Shown here: in pieces, positions 35,701 through 46,224 of the stretch
How positions within the stretch are numbered: position 1 is the first letter of the stretch
Layout of the letters: each line of letters starts with the position of its first letter
NCBI GenBank assembly: GCA_038496675.1
Contig: CM076651.1
Span: 1-64,000 of the forward strand
Length of the DNA stretch: 64,000 bases
Direction: 5' to 3'
From: Rachycentron canadum
Lineage: Eukaryota > Chordata > Actinopteri > Carangiformes > Rachycentridae
Position numbers and translations under genes: made by a program
The notes under the pieces: generated by a model
The model's input: the letters and a program-made list of their open reading frames with translations, nothing else
The model's database searches: none
What the model was told of the DNA's origin: nothing

Positions 35701-38669
35701 ACACTGGGAAGCTGGACACAGGAAAAGATGTTCATCTATAGCTCTAGAGACAAACAACTAGAGATGCTGGAAATTACTTCTGTAGAACTGAGAATGGAAA
35801 TTTACTGCAAGCAGAACTGAACAATCTGGTGGTCATCCGAGGTATTTGTTGTGGAGATAAGCCGCCAACCAGGAAAGGGATGCCATACCCTCACAGACAT
35901 ACACACAGAGGGAAGCAAAACAAGGAAACAAAAGGGAAAAAACTAGAGCAGTGGTTATATACTTATCGCGTATTTGTTTTTTTTCCATAGATGCCCTTCT
36001 ACAGCTTTCTGCTGCAGAGGACATTAACTGTACTGTCACTCAATATGCAGCGATGACAACTTACACCATCCCAGATTTTAAACAAACTGACTGCGAATAT
36101 TCCTGGAGCAACTCCTCTGTAAGTTATACAAGCCAGAATTAATTCAGTGTTTTCCATGTTCTATCTATGTTCAAGTCATTTTAGGGAACAACAATGTCCT
36201 CTGTGAACCTGCCTAATTAAAGACATTCTGATGTTTCGTGGATGATAAAGCACAGTTATAACTAATACCATTAACTATGGCTGTGTTCTTTTTCTAAAAC
36301 ATGGAAATGTGGGCCTATTAACTGTTTAAATGTTACAAAATGTTGCACAATTCTTTCTTAGGTGACATACAGTACTGTGCAAAAGTCTTAGGCCACCATT
36401 AGAGTTCTTGTTTTATAAGTGGTATATTGACCATATATAATTATTTCTCAGTCTCTTTATTAGAATACAACCAGAAAATACAGGAAATGTGTAGCAGTAT
36501 TAAAAAAAACAGAGAAATTTTTTTTAGAAAAAAACAGCTTCTATAGGCTAAAGTATAAAATATTCATTGTGACCTCCCCTCACACTTGAGAAATAGCAGG
36601 AACCTGGCTCTTAAACCTAAATGGAATGAACCATAATTCATGTCATTGCTAACACCTGTATTTGTCGACTACTTCACGTCAAAATGATGCTGTGAAAAAG
36701 GTCCATTACACCAGGTTTGTTCAAAACATGCTGGAGCATTACATTCACATGTTGTATGAGGTTAACTCTTTGGAAGCTGCTAAAATGTTTTAGACCAACT
36801 TTCAATCACATCATTCCATCCAAAATGACAAAGATCACAGAATTTGACATAAAATCTCAATTTAGCATCAGCAAGGCCACTATCAAAGGGAAATCAGCAA
36901 AAAACTCAAGATGACTCAAGGTGTGGTATTCAAGCTGTTATAAAGAAATTTGAAGAATCATGAGAAGTCAAGAACAAAAAAAGGACTGGAACTCCAAGAA
37001 AAATCGAGAAGTTTTGTCACTAATACTTTTATTTATTACACTAATCTTTGGAAGCTTAAGCATATTTTAGCCTTTTCACCCTGTTCCCCTTCTGAAAGTG
37101 GTTTCTTGGCTGCTGCCCTTCCACAAAGATCTCAAAGAAGAAACTGAGAAACTTTAAGTTTTAGTTGATAAAACAATAAATCTAAGACTTTTGCACAGTA
37201 CTATATATACCTGAATTAGTCTGTTTTAGTCTGTAAAGCTGTTTTAATTTTAATGCCTTCCATATGATGACTTAAGAACTATCCACTGGCAACTCATATG
37301 AATAAACATGATGACCTGGTGGAGAGCAAGAACGAAACACATCTGACTACCAAGGCGTGCATGTGGGAGATTAAGTACAGACGGGACTGCCTTTCTGAGG
37401 TATTACACTGACACTGAAGAAAGCACACTGACCAACACAAAAAATTAACACATTAATGATAATTACCTGCTGCAGAGTCACTGAAATTTAGAGCTAATGA
37501 AAGTTGCCATTTGAAAATTTATCTACATTGCTCCTCTGTTCTTCCTCCTTAGAAGGTTGTACGTGAGCTGATCTGCAAGAGTGAGTATCTGTCAAACTTT
37601 GCGTCATGCATGATGAGTTTTTAATTTTATATTAATTTACATTAACACTGTTTTTCATGTACCCAGTGTCCTGAAGTATGAATATCTTTGTTTTTACAGC
37701 AAACTGCAATGGGGCCACTGACCTGTCTAAAAGTACAGGTGAGGAAAAAGTTCTAAATTAAATTGACGTTTCTATTTGTTTCACCCTAGAGGGGTTATGA
37801 ATGGTTATCTGTAAATGACATGTAAACAGGAAGCTGTGAATGAGTGTGAATTAAATCTATGTTCAGTCTATCATTTTTTTTTTTTGGGGCCATCTTCCTT
37901 TAAGGTTGTGTGACAGTGTGACTGTTTAACAAAAAAAATTCCATTCATAGATAACACCTAATTGCTAGCTAGTAAGAAGTTTACGTGCCATTTTCCAAAG
38001 CAAAGAATGCCTTTGTTTCACACTTATGTATCTGTAGTAGTTTAGTTGTTTGTGCTACTGCTGTTATGTTTACAGTTTAGACAAGTACAGGCTGGAAACA
38101 AATACAATAATTATCTTTCTTTAAATATCAGGTAAAGAAGAATGTTAAATGGTGCTGGTATGCCCTCATTACATAAAAACTATTTAATTATTTTAACCTC
38201 TGGCATCACACTGTCTCACTGTGTCCTTTGGCAAGGCATTGAAGCCCAATTGGTAATGATGGGCAGGGTAGCACCTCACAGGGCTGCTCTGCTGCCCTCG
38301 GTGTGTGAATGGGTGAATGAGAAGAAAATGTTTAGTGCTTTGTTCACTAAAGTAGAAAAGTGTAATATGAGTATTTGAGTAAAGCCTTGACCCTTATGTT
38401 CTCTTGACAGAGATTTACCCATTACACATTGTTGTTCCTGTTGCTGTATTACTGCTACTGGTGGTGATCATAGGGGGATGTATTGCATACCACAAGATCA
38501 CTTATAGGTATTTTAATATCATTGCATAAAATGACATCCATTGTGCTCATCTGGAATGTTTTTTTTTTTTTAACATTATTGTTGTTGTTATTCTTGTCAT
38601 TGTAGAAAACTTCAGGTAGACAATCCAGATCCCTCTCCATTCCTGTCAGGATTCAGAAATCACCCCTAG
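32742..38669 (+). CDS. Unassigned small type I membrane protein, six-exon gene model
   Basis: Exons 32742-32793, 35991-36118, 37554-37581, 37700-37738, 38411-38507 and 38606-38669 join in phase through GT-AG introns (408 nt, 135 residues plus TAG). The product has a signal peptide (MRALVVWIYALLQLSAA, residues 10-26), an ectodomain of about 60 residues with four cysteines (INC, TDC, LIC, TNC) and two N-glycosylation sequons (NCT, NSS), one transmembrane helix (LHIVVPVAVLLLLVVIIGGC), and a tail of about 27 residues containing ITYRKL and the end SGFRNHP. I do not recognise the family. The cysteine spacing is not that of an EGF, sushi, Ig or full TNF-receptor repeat that I can identify. A small immune or growth-factor receptor subunit is possible but is a guess. 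Two of the exons are tiny (28 and 39 nt), so automatic annotation may miss or mis-join them. Confidence 0.62.
33442..34866 (-). mobile_element. Tc1-like DNA transposon, decayed, in intron 1 of the small membrane protein gene
   Basis: Imperfect terminal inverted repeats, CAGTTAGGCACAGAAATATT at the left and ...TGTATGGACCTAACTG at the right, are flanked by TA on both sides (33440-33441, 34867-34868), the Tc1/mariner target duplication. Length is 1425 bp, near that expected for a full Tc1 element. The transposase lies on the minus strand and is broken. Confidence 0.9.
33664..34589 (-). pseudogene. Tc1-like transposase, inactivated
   Basis: A DD34E-type transposase remnant. Starting near 34589 is the N-terminal MQSKQLSRKVKQ (DNA-binding domain). 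Further on are VMAWACMASNGTGSLVFIDD, the second catalytic Asp in VQMDSDPKHTAKATQ, and SQSPDLNPIQHAF. The reading frame changes at a run of seven A's (about 33861-33867), and the N-terminal half carries further disruptions. The position that should be the third catalytic Glu (NPIE) is Gln here, so the copy would be inactive even without the frame breaks. Confidence 0.88.
35263..35415. repeat. Interspersed fish repeat, copy in intron 1 of the small membrane protein gene
   Basis: GGCTGGGGTACAGCTTGGAC, AGGTTGCCAGTCTATCATGA and AGCTGACAAATAGAGTCAAA are a diverged form of a very widespread fish sequence. A copy in inverse orientation lies at 43236-43412. Confidence 0.7.
35991..36118 (+). CDS. Small membrane protein exon 2: signal peptide end and ectodomain
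   Basis: Acceptor TTTTTTTTCCATAG, donor TCT|GTAAGT. Encodes ALLQLSAAEDINCTVTQYAA, MTTYTIPDFKQTDCEYSWSN, SS. It carries two cysteines and both N-glycosylation sequons. Confidence 0.65.
36370..37203 (+). mobile_element. Tc1-like element, internally deleted, in intron 2 of the small membrane protein gene
   Basis: Termini CAGTACTGTGCAAAAGTCTT...AAGACTTTTGCACAGTACT are inverted repeats next to TA dinucleotides. At 834 bp the element is about half of an autonomous Tc1. Plus-strand bases 36825-37012 still read as transposase N-terminus with stops: MTKITEFDIKSQFSISKATI, then KKFEES*EVKNKKRTGTPRK, the last part being the AT-hook-like linker. The catalytic part is missing or unrecognisable. Confidence 0.85.
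37554..37581 (+). CDS. Small membrane protein exon 3 (28-nt microexon)
   Basis: Acceptor CTTCCTCCTTAG, donor A|GTGAGT. Encodes KVVRELICK plus one base. Phase 0 in, phase 1 out. Confidence 0.5.
37700..37738 (+). CDS. Small membrane protein exon 4 (39-nt microexon)
   Basis: Acceptor TTTGTTTTTACAG, donor ACAG|GTGAGG. Encodes T(split)NCNGATDLSKST plus one base. It is phase 1-1, so skipping it would keep the frame. Confidence 0.52.
38411..38507 (+). CDS. Small membrane protein exon 5: transmembrane helix
   Basis: Acceptor TTCTCTTGACAG, donor ATAG|GTATTT. Encodes EIYPLHIVVPVAVLLLLVVI then IGGCIAYHKITY. About 22 uninterrupted hydrophobic residues make this the clearest exon of the gene. Confidence 0.72.
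38606..38669 (+). CDS. Small membrane protein exon 6: end of cytoplasmic tail
   Basis: Acceptor TTGTCATTGTAG. Encodes R(split)KLQVDNPDPSPFLSGFRNHP-TAG. Confidence 0.6.
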
Positions 38670-39761
38670 CACCACTGATGTGGTAAATTGGAAGTAAAGG
38701 TGATTTAAAGTACTTCCTCAGTACACAGTATGCCTTAAATCTACTTCTGTGTTACCATATATTCATGCTGAAAATTATATCAAAGCTTTTTACAGTGCTT
38801 CCCTATATTATTGTAGCAGTTGTGTGCTTTACATTATTATCTCTGTCTGATTTGGCTTATGCAGTTTATATTGCTGTAATGGTGGTTTGGTTTCAAGTGA
38901 AAAATAACTATTAGCATAGCTAATAAGCTTTTAATTAGGTTCTCACAACTTGCCGCACTGCCCATCATCTAGTACCAATATAATGTAAACATGTGACCCC
39001 TGCCAGAAAAGAAACATAGTTTTTATGAATTCCTTTTTTTTTTTTTTCATCAGTCCAGCAAGGTCATGTGTACATCAATGACTGATAATAGTGTAATCAG
39101 TTTGCAAACACTTGTTAGACGATTTGACAGATGTTCGGTATCAGTCGTACTGTTTCATTTTTCCATCTACAAGGTGTATAAGGTGTTTAGGTGCATATGT
39201 ACAGTAGTTAGGTGAGAACAGCACTGAAAGCAACCAGTACATTTTAGTAAGGCACTTACTTACACTTACTTTATATGCACAGCCTGTGCATGATGAGGGT
39301 GCTTAATGCCGCTGTCCTGAGGTAAATCTTAGTTTGTACAGTAACTCTCTGTAGCAAACTGCAGAGAGTTGCTGATTGTACTGATTGTATGATCTGTTAC
39401 TTAGCCTACACTTTTAATGATGCAAATACACTGACTTGAATGAACTGCAGTCGCAACAGGGATTAAAACCGCAGAGGTGGTGCACATCTCACTGATTGTA
39501 GAAATGAGATAATTTCCAGTTATTCCAGCTAATCTTCCCATCCATCTCCAGACCCCCATCAGTGCCACTTTCAAACCAAATCAATAATTGTATACTAATA
39601 TAAAATCACACTTCTATCAACTTCTCCTGGTCCACACCAGTTCTAAGCAGAATCTGACATAACTTCACATATTTCCAGGGACATGGAGAAAAAGAAAAAG
39701 TTAACAGGTCAATACTTCCACAACACTTGCATTTCCACTTCCAACACGACTGTTTAATAAA
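38670..39761 (+). other. Probable 3'UTR of the small membrane protein gene
   Basis: No coding potential. The first clear AATAAA after the stop is at 39756-39761. Later AT-rich sequence (to about 40290) offers other weak signals. Confidence 0.4.
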
Positions 39762-42120
39762 ATTCATCTGTTTATTGCGAGTGTTGCTGGAGAGATTTGG
39801 TGAACAAATCTTTTTATCGAACTGATTCTAGTGACTCAAACAAGCAGCTTCTTATCTCTCATTTCTTGCATTCTCACAGTTTATCATAAATATTCAGATT
39901 TAAAAAATATTACATAAAATACAACATTATGAAGATATCTTGTTAGATCCATTCTTGGTAATGAATCATTTGTTAGCATTTTGCTAAAGTTCATGTTGAA
40001 CATGTAGCACAATACAAATATCTTTAAATTATTACTGATAGATCATATTTACAATATATTGATATGCTATATAATATATAATAATAAAATATATAAAATT
40101 AATTCATAAAAACATCCAATTGTTTTTAAAATGAGTAATTGTATAATATGATATATATAATGATAAGAAGCTGTTGGTGTTCACCTTGTTATGGAGGGTC
40201 ATCATTTTGTGATTTGTATTATATATCAATGTATTCTCTGTTTCACTGTCACTACTTGTGATTTACTTTTGTCAAGAAACATTAAAATAATATAGTTTGA
40301 AATTGGTGTCATTTGCATTTGTATTTTTTAGTTGTACTATATTGTCAGCCAATGAAAATGGTAATACATGAAATGACATGACAATGACATTCACTTGTAC
40401 ACGCACAAAATTTTTCCTGCGGTTTTTGACTGTTTTAAATATGTTGCTCAAGGTGTTTTTGACATCTTCATCTTCTTCTTAATTCACTTCCGAAACCACA
40501 TGCTTCAACACAGAAGGCTATCAATGGTCACGTGCCAATCGGAAGGCTTTGTTATAATAATTTGATTAACAAAGATTTGCAGCTCTTCAACGTGAAGACA
40601 ACTGCTATTCCTTGGTTGATCAGCGTTATACAGTGGTTTGCAACGTGATACGGATGATTACATGAGACATAGGTGTATCCTGCTAACATGCCATCCACAA
40701 CTTTTTTGTGTGAACAAGTATATTTTTGTTTGTTCTTTGGAACTATATATAACTGGAGTTATATTGAAATACCTGAGCACATACAGGCTGTATTTTGTGC
40801 TTGTGCCTTCTTTCACTGTTCAACTTTGCTCCATTTAGATAAAAACATTGTACTTTGTAGTTCATACTGGTTACTGTAAAGAACCAGGTTTTACATGCAA
40901 AACATATCATCAGCTTATAAAATATCAATCATTGTTATACAGTAGATTACCTAATAGTATATGAACCATCATCATCATCTACATGCATTTTGCATGTATT
41001 ACTCATCTACATGCATTTTGGTCAATAACAATGAAAATTTGTGATTATTATGATGCACAATAGTATTGCTTTCACTTGGAGAGATTTTGATAAATGTACC
41101 ACTTTCCTAACTGAAATTGTGCCTGGTCATTTACAGGATGGTGATTTTCTGTTTGAAGAATGTAGCCTAGATAATGATCAGCAAACAAAGGGCTAGGTCA
41201 GTTTTTATTCATTCACATTTTTGTCTTAATTTATTCAAGATTCCAATCACAGCAGCCATCTCAGGGCTTTGAGAGCAGGTCTAGATTATAATCAGCAGAA
41301 CAAGACACTTTACCTGTTTGGGTTGGAAGAGAGAGAGAGAGAGAGAGTTTTTTACTAATAGTCATGATAATGCGAAAAGTATTACTTATAGTAATAGGCT
41401 GGTGAGTAGTTTACAGTCACCGCCTTTCTTTGACTAGTATTTCTCATGAACTCATCCGCCAAGTCTCAGTCTGAAAATAAAGCCAGTTTTCAGTTGACTG
41501 TGCTTCTGAACAGTTTAGTCTTGTTTTAACTGAAGAAATGATAAAATCTGAGACTAGTTTAACCTCATGAAAACACTTGACATCTTAGTCTTTTTTGATT
41601 TTTTTTTTTTTAATTTATGACTTTAGTCTCATCCATTCATTCTCATCATTCTCATCATCATGGGAAAAGTTAATGACATATAGAAAAATGACAAATTACA
41701 AATTTCACCATAAAAATTTTTACATTAAATATGACTGTACATAAGGCCTACAAATGTACTCTTAACCTTCATCTTATTTTGTGTCTTAAAAAAGGAGCTT
41801 TGTGAAAACCTTAATATGTACACATGTAACATGTCAACCATCTGTCTCCCAATCTTCTCTCTCTAACACATACAACATGAGTCAAACATTCATGGCTATG
41901 ACTTTCAATTCATTTGTATTTTTTATTCTTAATAATACTGTTGTGTTGTACTGTTGTGTTGCCCTGCCCAGCCTTCACTCTTAATTCCTGCCAACAGCCT
42001 CAATGACAGTAAAACTGCCTCACTTCTCACTTCAAAGGAGTTTGTGACTGGTTGTTATGGCAACACAACATGATTGCCTCATTCAAGGGAAGATACATAT
42101 CTGATGCTGTTTCCCTAACA
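39762..42120. other. Intergenic, no gene seen
   Basis: Strongly AT-rich at 40020-40160. A 17-mer CATCTACATGCATTTTG occurs twice, at 40976-40992 and 41004-41020, and a (GA)n run lies at about 41329-41347. Open frames here are chance. Confidence 0.5.
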
Positions 42121-42124
42121 ATGG

Positions 42125-42321
42125 CTTCTTTAAACCTCTGCCCTCAGTAAGGCACACAGGTCTACAGTCACTACCCTTTCTGTCACATGTAACTGGCAGG
42201 AAATGCACAGTTGTACAACCGGTAGAAAATATATATATATTTTTTTTGTCGACTTGGTCTCGGAGTTATCAGAAGCAAAGTGTAAAAATAATACTGGTTT
42301 CTTTGAAACCTCTACCCTCAG
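42125..42321. repeat. Repeat copy 2 (with 26051-26163), itself bordered by direct repeats
   Basis: 42150-42269 matches 26051-26163. The bordering words CTTCTTTAAACCTCTGCCCTCAG (42125) and TTCTTTGAAACCTCTACCCT (42299) are near-identical direct repeats about 174 bases apart. This could be part of a larger tandem unit or a decayed target duplication. An AT-rich insert interrupts the copy at 42230-42247. Confidence 0.7.
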
Positions 42322-42337
42322 TTCCATAAATCACAGC

Positions 42338-42378
42338 TGGGGTGTGTGCGCGCACGTGGGTGTGTGCGCGCGTGTGTC
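42338..42378. repeat. Alternating purine-pyrimidine run (GT/GC)
   Basis: GGTGTGTGCGCGCACGTGGG then TGTGTGCGCGCGTGTGTC: mixed GT and GC dinucleotides, a sequence type prone to form Z-DNA. Confidence 0.75.
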
Positions 42379-42723
42379 AGTGATTTTATTCTTTTGTCTT
42401 TCTTCAGTACTAGTGGCAGTTTAACCACATTAATACAGACATAGGTAACTGAAGCAGAAAGAACTAATGAGACATTTGAAAGATCAATGAACAAATAAAT
42501 AATGTAAACATAAACATTTTTTCAACCACTAGATGTCATCAAAACTTCATCACATTCATCTCCTCACAGACATTTCACTTGCTGAGTGTTTTATCAACAG
42601 ATGAGGCCTCTGCTTCTTTATGTTGGCAGGTAAGACTTCAAAATACAAATGTGCAAATAAATAAGAGAACTTTACATAAATTATCACAGTTATATCACCA
42701 CATCATATCATGAGACTATCAGG

Positions 42724-43140
42724 GCGAGCACAAACGGTGGACTCAAAAGCACGACTCAACACACAGGCAGAAGGTTCAACGGTTTTACTTAGTCTGGGTT
42801 TGGTACACAAAAGGGCAGAGGTACAAAATCGATAGGCAAAAGGCTAGGAAAAGAAATCACAAAAACTGGTCGGAACACACTAGGGCTACAAGGAGAAAGA
42901 ACGCTAGACCGCTGACTGGAAGTACAAAGACGAACTGGCACTGAGGGGAATACACACATGGACTATATACTCAAAGGGAGGGGAGACAATGAGACACATT
43001 AGGGGAGGAGCAGGTAATCACACAGACGGGAAAACACAAGAGGGCAGGAAGTGGGTGATCTGAAATGAGACAAGAGGTCAGTCTTTCAAAGTAAAACAGG
43101 AAATAACAACAATTCACTCAACTGAAGGAGCTGGTTGTGA
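42724..43140. repeat. Probable non-autonomous transposable element
   Basis: AGGGCGAGCACAAACGGTGG, AGAGGTACAAAATCGATAGG, ACACAAGAGGGCAGGAAGTG and GAAATGAGACAAGAGGTCAG are phrases I associate with a common fish repeat. It ends near ..GGTTGTGACATTC. No terminal repeats were verified. Confidence 0.5.
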
Positions 43141-43182
43141 CATTCCCCACCCATTCCCCACCCACACCTGCCCTACACACAC

Positions 43183-43205
43183 AGACACACACACACACAC
43201 ACACA
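43183..43205. repeat. (CA)n microsatellite
   Basis: CA dinucleotides with one GA interruption. Confidence 0.9.
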
Positions 43206-43235
43206 GTAGACAGTTTTTACTTTTACATTTCTGGG

Positions 43236-43412
43236 GTTGTGGGGGCTTCCCGTGGGGAGTTTGTATATTGTTCCTGTTCCTGTGTAGGTGAAATCCAAAA
43301 ACAAACCACAGTCCAAAGACATGGATGTTGGTGACTCTAAATTGCCTGTCAATGGTTGTCGTCGCTGTATGTCTCTTTGTCAGCCCTGCTATTGACTGGT
43401 CAGTATGTACTC
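43236..43412. repeat. Interspersed fish repeat, inverse copy of 35263-35415
   Basis: CACAGTCCAAAGACATGGAT, GGTGACTCTAAATTGCCTGT and TTTGTCAGCCCTGCTATTGA are the well-known word order of this repeat in fish genomes. Confidence 0.75.
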
Positions 43413-43437
43413 CCCCAACTTTATATTTCAGCTGCAC

Positions 43438-43466
43438 TACACACACACACACACACACACACACAC

Positions 43467-43493
<27 letters not shown>
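43438..43493. repeat. Compound (CA)n(TA)n microsatellite
   Basis: (CA) for about 28 bases passes directly into (TA) for about 25 bases. Confidence 0.95.
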
Positions 43494-43497
<4 letters not shown>

Positions 43498-43715
43498 TGG
43501 CAACAAGCATGATATCACTGCCTGTGGCTAATATCCAGTTTAATGGTTTCAATGTCATATGAGAAAAAAAAGTAAGTAATAAGCCCATGGTGCTTTGATA
43601 TGTGGTGAAATATACCAGCTCAAATAGATCTAAACTTCATACCGATTAAAAGTATGAATGAATAAATAACTACATAAAAGTCACAGAGGTACTAACAAAG
43701 GAAGTAGAACAGCAC

Positions 43716-43718
43716 ACA

Positions 43719-43766
<48 letters not shown>
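43716..43766. repeat. (CA)n microsatellite running into an assembly gap
   Basis: About 25 CA units that end at the first N. Confidence 0.95.
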
Positions 43767-44266
43767 NNNNNNNNNNNNNNNNNNNNNNNNNNNNNNNNNN
43801 NNNNNNNNNNNNNNNNNNNNNNNNNNNNNNNNNNNNNNNNNNNNNNNNNNNNNNNNNNNNNNNNNNNNNNNNNNNNNNNNNNNNNNNNNNNNNNNNNNNN
43901 NNNNNNNNNNNNNNNNNNNNNNNNNNNNNNNNNNNNNNNNNNNNNNNNNNNNNNNNNNNNNNNNNNNNNNNNNNNNNNNNNNNNNNNNNNNNNNNNNNNN
44001 NNNNNNNNNNNNNNNNNNNNNNNNNNNNNNNNNNNNNNNNNNNNNNNNNNNNNNNNNNNNNNNNNNNNNNNNNNNNNNNNNNNNNNNNNNNNNNNNNNNN
44101 NNNNNNNNNNNNNNNNNNNNNNNNNNNNNNNNNNNNNNNNNNNNNNNNNNNNNNNNNNNNNNNNNNNNNNNNNNNNNNNNNNNNNNNNNNNNNNNNNNNN
44201 NNNNNNNNNNNNNNNNNNNNNNNNNNNNNNNNNNNNNNNNNNNNNNNNNNNNNNNNNNNNNNNNNN
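43767..44266. other. Assembly gap (500 N)
   Basis: Exactly 500 N, the same placeholder length as the gap at 26567-27066. Confidence 0.98.
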
Positions 44267-44326
44267 GATGTTAAAGGTCCATACAGTCTAAAGGTAGATG
44301 TTAAAGGTCCATACAGTCTAAAGGTA
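44267..44326. repeat. 30-bp tandem repeat emerging from the gap
   Basis: Two perfect copies of a 30-bp unit (GATGTTAAAGGTCCATACAG plus TCTAAAGGTA) begin at the first base after the N run, so further copies probably lie in the gap. Confidence 0.9.
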
Positions 44327-46220
44327 GACTGATGCATGTTTTTATTCTAAAATTTGCAAAAACAACAAGAAAAAAAAAATCTGCAACCATTAATTCAATA
44401 GACATTTATATATAATAAATAGTGCATCCATATTTAGACGCCTCTAAAGTAAAAATCCTACAGCATTCATGCTGCCAGTTTTGTGCCACCATGTATACAC
44501 TGAGCCCGACGGGAGCTTCCTCACTGTATCCTGCCATGCTGCTGCTGCTGCTGCTGCCCTGAATTGAATTTCCGCATATAAGCGACTGACTTCCCAAACT
44601 GACAGCTGATGATGTCATGGAAACTCTTCTGAGCAGCGCACTTAAAAAACTGGAGAATGATTTATAATCAAAGGCAGCCCTAGAGTTTTTTCAGAGAGGT
44701 TGGGGGGGTGGGGGGGTGAGGTTTGGGTTCAGAAGCAGGAGATCTTTTATGTTGTCATGCTTTGAAAAAAAGATTAAAAAAAATAAGGGTGCCTGCAGGC
44801 CTTAATGCATATTTTACCTCCAGAGACCCCCCTCACCTCCTCCCCCAGCTTCTAACTGCAAATACCATCCAACAAAACCTCACTTGACCCGTTCTTTTTT
44901 CTCTGCAAGTGCAGCAAAACAAAAAGCCTCTAGAGCAATAATAGCAGGCCACTCAGGGCCACAGGGTTTGCAACTGTATGATATGACTGACAAGTGGATA
45001 TTCACTCCTGTTAAGTGGAAAATAAGTGTTACATAAGGCAAAATGTCCTCAGAGAAATCCCCGATCCCTCCGTCTTCCTTAATCTCCTCAGGCTGCAAAT
45101 AGATCAGTGATGCCAGACAACAGTAAAAGGCTTTTGCGGGGAGAGGAGTTGTCACCAGAAACAGGAAGAGCTGGACTTATTTGGGTAAAAGGGAGGGGGA
45201 CGTGACATTGAGGTGGTGGTGGTGGTGGGACAGGGGGATGCTTGTACACCTGCATTAGCGTAGCTCCTTGGGAAAAGGGAAGAAAACAGGATCTAAAACT
45301 CAAACAACATCCTGTAAACCCCAAGCCACCCCCCTCCCTCCTCCTGCTCCACCGTGCCAGAAGTGTTTATGCTGTTTTTCCTGCTCCTCAGTAGAAAGTG
45401 GGAAAGAGATGAATCAGTGGCTTGTGTGAGGTCAGGATTGGTGGGGAGGAAGAGGGTGGGGGGGTACTTCCTTCTCGCTGGCCTCTACTCATCTCTGTAT
45501 AAATCACCGTCCACCTGTCATAGCCTGTATAGTCATACTGCTGCTTTTTGGGAAATTTTGAAAGAAATAGTTTTGGAGTCATAGTGTTTCCTGATCCACG
45601 TCCCTTATGTGCTATTGTTATGCTCAAGAAAAGCTTGTGGTGCACAAAGACATAACATAAAAAAAATTATTATATAACAAAGTTATTGGGTTCTGAAGAA
45701 ACTGTCACAAAGATGAAGTCATTTCATGTTATTTCCTACTATGTAAAGACTGACTAACAGGTAACACAACAGATCTGGGCAAAAAAACCCAAAACTAACT
45801 AACTAACAACTAAAAATATGGAGAATATTTAATGTTTTATGGTGTTTTATTCTTTTAAAAATGAGATCCAACTTAATAGGATTTTATATTTCTGTAATTA
45901 GAGACTGTATGGAAATAAGTGGGGTTGTTAATATACATGTAATATATCACGTAATATATATGTTGGAACCTATGACTTAGATGAAATGACAACATGAAAT
46001 GATTGTCTTTACTGTGTGTCAACAGGGGAATGAAGTGGCAGATCTCTGGCTATTGAGAGGCAACATTATGGTATTATTTTCACATCGTCCATTAGTAGAA
46101 TGGGTTGTGCTGGGTTTGTTCTGGTCTGGATTCAGTGTTTGTAGACAGGTGTTGAACCATGGATGTTGCAAGTGTGTGAATCATCCAGAGGATGAAATAA
46201 AATATAAATCAGACCACCAC
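44327..46220. other. Intergenic, no gene seen
   Basis: Contains a (CTG)n run at about 44535-44556, a G-rich run at 44699-44719 and (GGT)n at about 45212-45228. Several overlapping short frames on both strands around 45088-45645 follow from purine/pyrimidine strand bias and are not supported as genes. Confidence 0.5.
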
Positions 46221-46224
46221 ACTT

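Noticed and set aside
43114..43518. 134-codon minus-strand frame rich in CVCV and YIYI
   Set aside because: Both ends are CA/TA microsatellites and the middle is an interspersed repeat.
43681..44337. 218-codon minus-strand frame over the second gap with a repeated TFRLYGPLT peptide
   Set aside because: Made of N, CA repeat and the 30-bp tandem repeat, which is a multiple of three and so looks periodic. No gene evidence.
44535..44556. CTG trinucleotide run as a coding poly-amino-acid tract
   Set aside because: Short (about seven units), in a frame of 70 codons with no other coding sign.
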